From Bimuria novae-zelandiae CBS 107.79 (Eukaryota > Ascomycota > Dothideomycetes > Pleosporales > Didymosphaeriaceae): a DNA stretch of 22,622 bases. Location of the stretch: positions 161,499-184,120 of the forward strand of contig ML976774.1 in assembly GCA_010015655.1 (NCBI GenBank), given 5' to 3'. The notes beneath the pieces are model-generated. The model was given only the letters and a program-made list of their open reading frames with translations, did not search any database and was not told the origin of the DNA. Positions 16,517 through 22,622 of the stretch are shown here, one piece after another. Positions within the stretch are counted from its first letter, which is position 1, and every line of letters starts with the position of its first letter. Position numbers and translations under genes: made by a program.

Positions 16517-18305
16517 TCTATTCGCGAGATGCTTTGTGTTGTTTTGTTTTTACTCTAATCAAGGGGTCCATGAGAAAGGCTCGAAGACGACGAATGCGCT
16601 CCTCGCAGGCAGGTGCTTGGATATGCCGCTTTTAGCCATTGTATGTTTATTGTAGCATTTATCAGCGAAGGCGTCTGGTTGGATCTGACGCCCAAATGCG
16701 GAAACCGAGAACTGAAAGGCAGACGCTAGTGTAGGGAGGAAGGAGCAGGAGGGTTGCATGTTTTGCATCACTGCAATGGAAGGGAAGGGAAGTGCGCATG
16801 ACGAAGATTTCAAGCCAAGTAGCGTACATAATACCACCTGGGAGCTTGAAGATTGGGTGATGGATAAGCACGTTCTGATCATCCGAGCACTCCTTCCACA
16901 TGAACAGAAACCATCGCGATCGTCTTGACGCCTATGTGTGACGAACCCAAATCTTCGTACTGCGAACAATAACAATCAAACCTACCTAGAACCATGGTTG
17001 TCACACGAATCGTGAGCTTACATGGTTCTCATGTCGCGGCTGCCTGGTATTCCACCCATGATACCATCACCAACGTAGTGTGACATCCCATGCGCTACTA
17101 ATCTCACAGCCAACTCCGATCGACGGCGAATGTCAAGTCTGATAACGTAATAATAGTGCACATGCAAACACGCCTCCCCCCACTTTACCCGTACTCTACC
17201 CGCGGTGCTGTTGCTATTGTTCCTCGTGCTGCGGCTGGGGCTTGGCGCCTCTATTCAGTTCTATTGTAGGACGATTTTAGCCTGGCTCACAATACGAAGG
17301 TAAACACCCTGGACACTGAAGCAGCATCCTATCCCTGGTATTGTACTCCTGATTCGTTCAGCCGTGATGCCGGTATTTTCCTTTTCGGGTGAGCAATGCG
17401 GAAAGTACCATAGGTAGACGGCTGTGGCGGCGTCGCGGGCAACTGCCTCACGAGTCACAGGCAGCGCTCTGTTTGCTTACCTACTTCCATATGGAGAAAC
17501 GGGAACGGCACGGTTTTCTTATCCATACAACCAGAACATTAGCTCGTGCACTGTAAGGACGGGGTTCATAATAGGATGTGAATCCGGGTGTCTCCGCGCC
17601 ATTGTAGTGCTGAGGGCGGCACCCAGGTGCGTTGGTGACGGTTACGCAGCGCCCTCTTGCTATTGTGCGCGGATTTCAGAATCTGTCAATAGGGACGCAA
17701 TCGGCGCCTGTCTGGGAGGCTTATATTTATTCTCCGAGTGGGTTGCTGAGTTTTCTTTCCTACACTGCTTTCCGACTACGACTACTTAATTTGAGGGCTA
17801 CGCAGACCACCGACCAGCAACTCAAGAGTGTACCATTTCAAGCAACGAAGATCACTAACATCTGAGGACTGTTTTACAGGGTATGTATATTTGATTTTGG
17901 TACTTGGATTTTCGCCTTTGACTTTTGTATTTTTGCTATTTGTTTCCGTTTCCGTTTTCGTTGGTGTTTTGATTTTGTGTGAGCCTTGGGTGTAGTGAGT
18001 TACTTTATACTAAGTATCGTGGAGAGCACACGAGCAACCGAGTCGACCCTCGCACCCTCAACGGCGCGCAATTTCAGCGCCACAACACACCACGACATTA
18101 CCATCGAGGTACCGACTTTACTACCGACAGTAAACCATCCTTCCCATTTCGGTAGTCCAGCACCACTCTTTCGGCGGCTCCCGTCGTACAAGTCGTACGC
18201 TCGCCCCAGCATCACGCCACAAGCTCGCCTTACAACGTGACCCACACACCGGGAAATCGAAACCCATCGCCACCACACAGCACTCCAGGCTTCATATAGA
18301 GCTAC
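16517..18305. other. Long intergenic region SNF5 - Gln-rich protein gene
   Basis: 1.79 kb without a convincing gene. Small frames (17424-17789, 17632-17865, 17986-18240) carry no family features. The last 400 bp probably form the promoter and 5' leader of the next gene, including a possible leader intron at 17881-17995. No tRNA, repeat or transposon was recognised, and composition is ordinary, so RIP has not acted here. Confidence 0.4.
17881..17995 (+). other. Possible 5' leader intron
   Basis: A segment starting GTATGTATAT after TTTTACAGG and ending GGTGTAG is strongly T-rich inside, as fungal introns can be. No clear CTAAC-type branch point is seen. If real, it lies in the 5' untranslated leader of the gene at 18306. 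Speculative. Confidence 0.2.
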
Positions 18306-19064
18306 ATGGACCCGTCACGGAACCTAGCCTTGTACAACGTAAAGCTGCAGCTCATCTTACAGCAAGCTACACCACGATCAGGATCGCCACCTGCGCAGGA
18401 AGAGTCTGAGCGTGATATGCCACCACCGCCCGCCTACCACACTCTTGTCGACCCGACAGATTCAGACCCCCTCCCCAGCATGCACGACGGACTTGAAGAT
18501 GAAGACGGCAAGGACGAGGATGTGCCAGAGATCAACATCAATGCTACGACGCAGATCCGGGGCCATGGGAACATCATCAGCATCGCGCAGATGGATAGCA
18601 TGCGCATAGCGAATCTGCTAGCCATTCTGATCCACGGAGGAGTACCGCCGCAGGGAGATGCGCAAGCGCAGGGTCAGCAGCAAGCTCAAAGTCAGCCGCA
18701 GGCTCAGCCTAGGAGACAGATGCCGAAGATCAATATCAATGTGCACTGTGGCGCGACGGTTGTGGGAGATCGGAATATTGTGGGACCCGGGCTGGGCGAT
18801 ATCGCGAGGCATATGCAGATTGCGCAGCAGAGGCAGCAACAGCAGCAGCAAGAACAGCAGCAGAACCAAACCAGTGGCGATGCGAGGACAGTGCAACAGC
18901 AACAGCAACAGCAACGTCCAGCGCCTGGATTCCCCGTCCCGGTCCAGGCTCCGTTGTTAACGCCGCCAATGAGTCGCAGCTCGAGCTTGGGCAGCGACAG
19001 CTCTGTCGGTATCAAGAGGAAGGCGGAGGGTGAGCTGGAGACACCCGTAAAGAGGGCTCGTTAA
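18306..19064 (+). CDS. Conserved-looking Gln-rich protein with duplicated ININ motif, function unknown
   Basis: A single exon of 252 residues; family not recognised. Two related segments are visible: EININATTQIRGHGNII (75-91) and KININVHCGATVVGDRNIV (141-159). Both have the pattern ININ, then a Gly-x-x-Asn-Ile-Ile/Val end, like short beta-strand pairs. Between and after them lie Gln/Ala-rich stretches (119-139) and poly-Gln runs (175-202) coded by mixed CAG/CAA. An acidic stretch sits at 62-73. The C-terminus has a Ser-rich patch (223-233) and two basic clusters, KRK (237-239) and KRAR (249-252), spaced like a bipartite nuclear localisation signal. A nuclear, perhaps transcription-related role is plausible but inferred only. 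Upstream DNA is leader-like; ATG 18306 is the first Met of the frame and is preceded by TAC. Confidence 0.65.
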   Translation: MDPSRNLALYNVKLQLILQQATPRSGSPPAQEESERDMPPPPAYHTLVDPTDSDPLPSMHDGLEDEDGKDEDVPEININATTQIRGHGNIISIAQMDSMRIANLLAILIHGGVPPQGDAQAQGQQQAQSQPQAQPRRQMPKININVHCGATVVGDRNIVGPGLGDIARHMQIAQQRQQQQQQEQQQNQTSGDARTVQQQQQQQRPAPGFPVPVQAPLLTPPMSRSSSLGSDSSVGIKRKAEGELETPVKRAR

Positions 19065-20516
19065 CCCTGAAGCTCCACATTCGACATCATCAGCGAGACG
19101 AACATCTGAACAACTTGTTTCTGGCATAAATGAGTATTTTTACGATATAATGGTACATGTGGCGTTGGGTTGGCGGAGGTTTTACATTACTATCTCAGCG
19201 GGCATATGGCGTTTTCATGCATGTGTGGGTGTACGGCCGAGGGTGGTTAATCTTTATGCGGCTATTTATATGTGGGTTTCTACCTCGGTTTTAATATTAG
19301 AAATTCTTGTGGGATGTATGAAGATGAATGAATCTGACCGGGAACGTTGAAAGACTTTTTGCAGCGGTGACTGCGCGGTGTTAGGTATAATTACACGCCG
19401 CTGTGCTTCCCTGATACACTACTCCGCATCACGATACTCAAAATTCGCATCGCCATTGGTGTAGACGTACAAGGGCGTTTGGCGGCCGTCCTGGAGATGA
19501 AAGGGCATTCCTCGCATGCGTAGGAGACATCACATGACGCCATGTATAACCAGGTGGCCATGATGTTCAAATAAAGGGGACTGAAGTCGAGGAGGCAGTA
19601 CCCGTACAAGACTGTCTCATCACTAGCTCATCTTGAAGGGAGTGTGCCTGCTTGGTAAAATGTTGATGCTGGAAATAAGGTCGTGAGGCGTGAGCGTTGT
19701 TCCACCTGTGCCTGGGCATTGCCGAAGCGTTCAGGGCTAAGAAGCGACAGTATTCCCGTTTGGGGGTTACAGGGTCCAGCCGTGGGGAACGAGCTCAGTG
19801 CAAGGTGGCCACTTCGTCGCCCCGCCTGTGTGGTGCAGAGCAGCTGCGATGAATGAGATTGGAGGCAAATCAACCAATATTTCAGGGCAAACCGAATTCA
19901 TCGCGGCGTCACTCAGCATCCAATTGCTGCATCGCGCCATCGTGCTGACGCAGCTCACGATCCCTTCGAACTGCGGGTTTAACGCTAATCGCTTTGAGAA
20001 AGCGCGTTGTTGAGCGCACCTTCCCTTAAGCTCACCCTTGGCCACGACTCCTTGGACCTTCACCTCTTTCTTTCACCTCCAACTGAATTCACCTTCTCAA
20101 GCATTGTCCCCTTGAAGCTCTGCACCTCACCAGTCGGCAGGGTGCCTGTGCTCTTCCGTCGGCAAGCTGCATCTCCGGGCGCAACCTGTCCTCGAGCTCG
20201 AGCCGCAGCAACGTCGATCGATTCGTCCTCAACGTCAAGTCCACCTCTGTGTGACACGAGGCTCGGCACGGGTGTTGGTCTGTTCAATTCCTCTTAGAGA
20301 CTAAGCGCACAGTTGCATCGCTAGCAATCTTCTAAACTCGATTCTCTGGGACACCCTCAAGTCCAACGATCCACCTCTCCCGGCTCAGGGCTCGAACAAT
20401 ACCGATTGAGCACCGCTCAACGCCTTCGACTTCGCTGGCCGCATACGCACAATATACGTACTCTGAGCCCAGCCACCACCACTGTATCCGCGCTCTAGAC
20501 GCCCACAACATTCAAC
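19065..20516. other. Intergenic region before the membrane-anchored protein gene
   Basis: 1.45 kb with only short frames of no recognised type. The stretch 20040-20516 is rich in CT and TCGA-type DNA typical of long fungal 5' leaders and may contain leader introns. No RNA gene or repeat was recognised. Confidence 0.4.
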
Positions 20517-21608
20517 ATGGATCCTTTGTATAGCTGGGCCGCCTTCTTGGTCCTCGCTGGGGCCCTTTCATGGTACTACGGTCTGCTTGACAAGGCTCTC
20601 GCAAAGAAGAACGAAAGTGGACCGAACAGGGGCCGCACGCGCAGTCGAGCTGATGACACCAAAATTCCCGACTGGGCCGAGTCGGACAGCAAGAAGCCGG
20701 CCGCGAAGCCAGCTAAGAAGGCCGCTCCTCGCAAGTCGGTCAAGAAGGCTGTTCAGGAGGTTGGAAGCAAGGCGGAAGCCGCACTCTCCAGCGTGACCTC
20801 CGCGACCGGCGCCGTCGCCGAAAAGGAGACCTCGGACGAGACGCCGTCTCTCGCCACCCAGGTCGCCGACATGATCCCTAGCGGAAAGGATGTCTCTGAC
20901 ATGCTTGATGCCAAGAGTATTTCGAATGTTCTGAAGATCAACGCGTCCGAGAAGCCAGCGCGCCCAGCGAAGCCGCAGCAGAAGAAATCTGAGTCCGAGA
21001 CCCAGACGAAGAAGCAAGCGCAAAACGCGAAGAAGCGGGCGGCGGAGAAGGAAGCCATCGCCAAGGCCGAAGCTGAGCGCAAGAAGCTCATGGAGAAGCA
21101 GCTTGCTGGCGCCCGTGAGGCTCGTGGAGAGGCCCCTGGATCCCGTTACCACAGGCCTACCCAGCCTCCCGCCTCGAACGCCTGGAACAATGGTCCAGCA
21201 CCTGCTGTCAAAGAACCCGCCAATGGCGAGCTTCTGGATACCTTTGACGCCACGTCCATTGCCAGTTCGGCTACGAACGGTACCGTACCAACGCCCGATT
21301 CTACCTCCTATGACAACCTTCCTTCGGAGGAAGACCAGATTGCGGCGGCCTTGGCTGATTCTGCCTGGACTACGGTCCCCAAGGGCAAGAAGAAGAAGAC
21401 CAAGACCAACGGGGAGGCCGTCGGAGAGGGCAGCGACTCTGGTGCCCCAAGTGAGACCGCCCCTGCGCCGGTCAAGGCGGCTCCGGCACCAGCTCCCAAG
21501 AAGGAGAACAAGAAGGAGAGCGCGAAACCCGCCTCCCGTTTCGAAGTCCTCTCTGAGCCCGTCTCCACCTTCAACGACCCTCGGGACTCCGACTGGCCCG
21601 TCGTATGA
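20517..21608 (+). CDS. Membrane-anchored, Lys/Ala-rich coiled-coil protein, function unknown
   Basis: A single exon of 363 residues; no named family is recognised with confidence. Residues 4-24 (LYSWAAFLVLAGALSWYYGLL) form one hydrophobic segment at the extreme N-terminus, so the protein is probably a tail-out anchor in the ER or another inner membrane with a large cytosolic part. A basic Ala/Lys/Pro region follows (58-77), then a segment with SLATQVADMIPSGKDVSDMLDAKSI (111-135) and a highly charged helix suited to a coiled coil (about 155-205). Short aromatic motifs stand out: NAWNNG (221-226), SAWTTVPKGKKKKTK (282-296) and the end SRFEVLSEPVSTFNDPRDSDW. The W-T-T-V-P-K-G-K-K-K-like motif recurs in unrelated RNA- or ribosome-associated proteins, which hints at but does not show such a role. 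ATG 20517 has AACATGG context. Confidence 0.75.
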   Translation: MDPLYSWAAFLVLAGALSWYYGLLDKALAKKNESGPNRGRTRSRADDTKIPDWAESDSKKPAAKPAKKAAPRKSVKKAVQEVGSKAEAALSSVTSATGAVAEKETSDETPSLATQVADMIPSGKDVSDMLDAKSISNVLKINASEKPARPAKPQQKKSESETQTKKQAQNAKKRAAEKEAIAKAEAERKKLMEKQLAGAREARGEAPGSRYHRPTQPPASNAWNNGPAPAVKEPANGELLDTFDATSIASSATNGTVPTPDSTSYDNLPSEEDQIAAALADSAWTTVPKGKKKKTKTNGEAVGEGSDSGAPSETAPAPVKAAPAPAPKKENKKESAKPASRFEVLSEPVSTFNDPRDSDWPVV

Positions 21609-22098
21609 AGCGTCGCTGACGCAAAATCAAAGGTAACATAGTCCTCCACATTTCTATCATCTTGCACCTTGTTCCCTACATCTCTCGTTCCCACGGTGGA
21701 TAAACTGTTTTCATCACTTGATATTTGAAGGTTATGTACGGAGTACTGGCATATATCCTGTGCAGACGTCGGTGGTGGTTTCGAGAGTAAACGATGGCGG
21801 TCATGGGTATTTGGCAGCGAGGGAAGAATGTACAACAATGCGGGCCGGATGCGGGAACAGATTGCAAATGGGGACGAGCGAGACACTCTGCATAGGTTGG
21901 CTACGTGCTACCGAAATTTTTCTTTCTAACTCACAAAAGCGGACTTGGCGTTGGCACTGGGGGCTTCCTGTGTACCTTCACTACTGTACGAGCTTTCAAT
22001 TCATATAAAGTTTTTGCCATTGAGAAGGTTCGTGTTCGTGACGTTGTGATAGGATAGTAGTCTGTCCACCCGAAGCCAAGTGTTTAAAGCACACAAAG
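21609..22098. other. Intergenic region between convergent genes
   Basis: 490 bp between the 3' ends of the coiled-coil protein gene and the nucleoside hydrolase gene. No gene, repeat or RNA was recognised; it should hold both 3' untranslated regions. Confidence 0.4.
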
Positions 22099-22622
22099 CT
22101 ATCTCCCCTCCCCTACTACACTCCCCCCAAAAACCCTCCTTAGCAACACCCCCGCAAACTCCTCCTCTCCAGGACTCCCCACACACCTCTCCACCCTATT
22201 CCCCCTCCTCTCATCCCTCCACCCCCCGGCATCCCCCACAACATCCTCCTCCAACGGCCCCTCCAACCCCTTCTTCACCTCCCGCCCCCGCCGATCCACA
22301 ACACAGCACCCCCTCGTCCACTGCCCGCTCGTCTCAACGCGCAGATCTTCAGTCACAAAGTCCCACTTCGGATCGCGGGCGCACAGCGCGTACCATATCG
22401 GTAGCGGGTCGTGGAGCTGCAAGCCGATGGTTTCGGGGTTGAGGTGTGTGTCTAAGCTCGCTATCTTACGGAAGGTGGACAGGAGGAAGAGTTCGACCCA
22501 GGATTTTAGCGGGGAGCTGGTGAGGGAGGGGGATGTGATATAGGAGTTAAAGAGCGTGCGGGGGAGGAGGTGTTGTTCTGTTATGTCGAGGGGGAAGAGC
22601 TTTACTTTTAAGCGGCGCGAGA
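22099..22622 (-). CDS. Nucleoside hydrolase (IUNH family), C-terminal part
   Basis: The frame is open from the window edge to its stop at 22099-22101, about 173 codons; the N-terminus with the Asp-rich calcium site lies outside. The visible part reads KLFPLDITEQHLL, where the family has a V-P-L-D-V-T-like strand, then SPLKSWVELFLLSTFRKIAS and GLQLHDPLPIWYAL. The H-D-P motif is the conserved active-site His-Asp of inosine/uridine-type nucleoside hydrolases. The tail DPKWDFVTEDLRVETSGQWTRG with CVVDRRGR fits the fungal branch. The enzyme splits ribonucleosides into base and ribose in salvage. The last 60 residues (GPLEEDVVGDAGGWRDERRG) are more variable. No frameshift was seen in the visible part. 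Confidence 0.8.
   Translation of the reverse strand, partial: SRRLKVKLFPLDITEQHLLPRTLFNSYITSPSLTSSPLKSWVELFLLSTFRKIASLDTHLNPETIGLQLHDPLPIWYALCARDPKWDFVTEDLRVETSGQWTRGCCVVDRRGREVKKGLEGPLEEDVVGDAGGWRDERRGNRVERCVGSPGEEEFAGVLLRRVFGGSVVGEGR

Noticed and set aside
20568..21886. Minus-strand frames of 192-194 codons over the coiled-coil protein gene
   Set aside because: Shadows of the Lys/Ala-rich coding sequence; the plus-strand frame has a proper start, membrane anchor and motif order.
1..22622. CRISPR arrays, bacterial operons, tRNA or rRNA genes
   Set aside because: No spaced repeat array, no tRNA B-box-like and cloverleaf signal, and no rRNA pattern seen by eye; introns and gene families are eukaryotic.

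Overview
The window reads as nuclear DNA of a filamentous ascomycete, most likely a Dothideomycete (Pleosporales-like); the class is inferred from the gene families, not proven. Support comes from short 50-88 bp introns with GTATGT/GTACGT-type donors, CTAAC-like branch points and TAG/CAG acceptors, from fungal gene families (AA11 chitin-active LPMO, Sfh1/Snf5 with a GATA finger, Flr1-like DHA1 transporter), and from repeat DNA with the hallmark of repeat-induced point mutation (RIP): CpA turned into TpA, giving very TA-rich dead transposons.

Left third (1-6296): a transposon graveyard. Four different Pogo/Fot1-like DDE transposons lie in the same orientation. C (1-649) is the 3' end of one element. 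It abuts D (652 to about 1200), the 5' end of another, and the two share a single TA. D runs into the decapitated 3' end of a gene that resembles a Zn2Cys6-type transcription factor. B (1909-6296) is a complete 1.79 kb element whose left inverted repeat is split by A (1921-4517), a complete element of another family. The transposase of A is in turn split by a 457 bp solo LTR (2740-3196) with a perfect 5 bp target duplication. Removing A restores the 49 bp inverted repeat of B with two mismatches, so the order of insertion can be read directly: B, then A, then the LTR element. The terminal repeats of all four DNA elements carry two direct repeats spaced exactly 17 bp apart, in nearly the same register, but with unrelated sequence in each element.

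Middle (6299-13466): a two-exon gene for a small ABM/dimeric alpha-beta-barrel protein begins about 330 bp from the end of B. It is followed by a GNAT acetyltransferase and by a DHA1-type MFS drug transporter that is broken by two CAA-to-TAA-like stops and a one-base frameshift. On the minus strand comes a secreted AA11-type LPMO with a low-complexity linker and a small cysteine-rich C-terminal module.

Right part (13467-22622): housekeeping-like genes with long intergenic spaces. These are a SNF5/Sfh1 chromatin-remodelling subunit with a C-terminal GATA finger, a 252-residue glutamine-rich protein with an internal duplicated motif and a nuclear-localisation-like tail, a 363-residue protein with an N-terminal membrane anchor and a charged coiled coil, and the C-terminal part of a nucleoside hydrolase that runs off the right edge on the minus strand.

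These genes do not form an evident pathway or cluster. The most notable content is the nested transposon architecture with its shared terminal-repeat design, and the RIP-like damage in the MFS gene and the transcription-factor remnant near the repeats.
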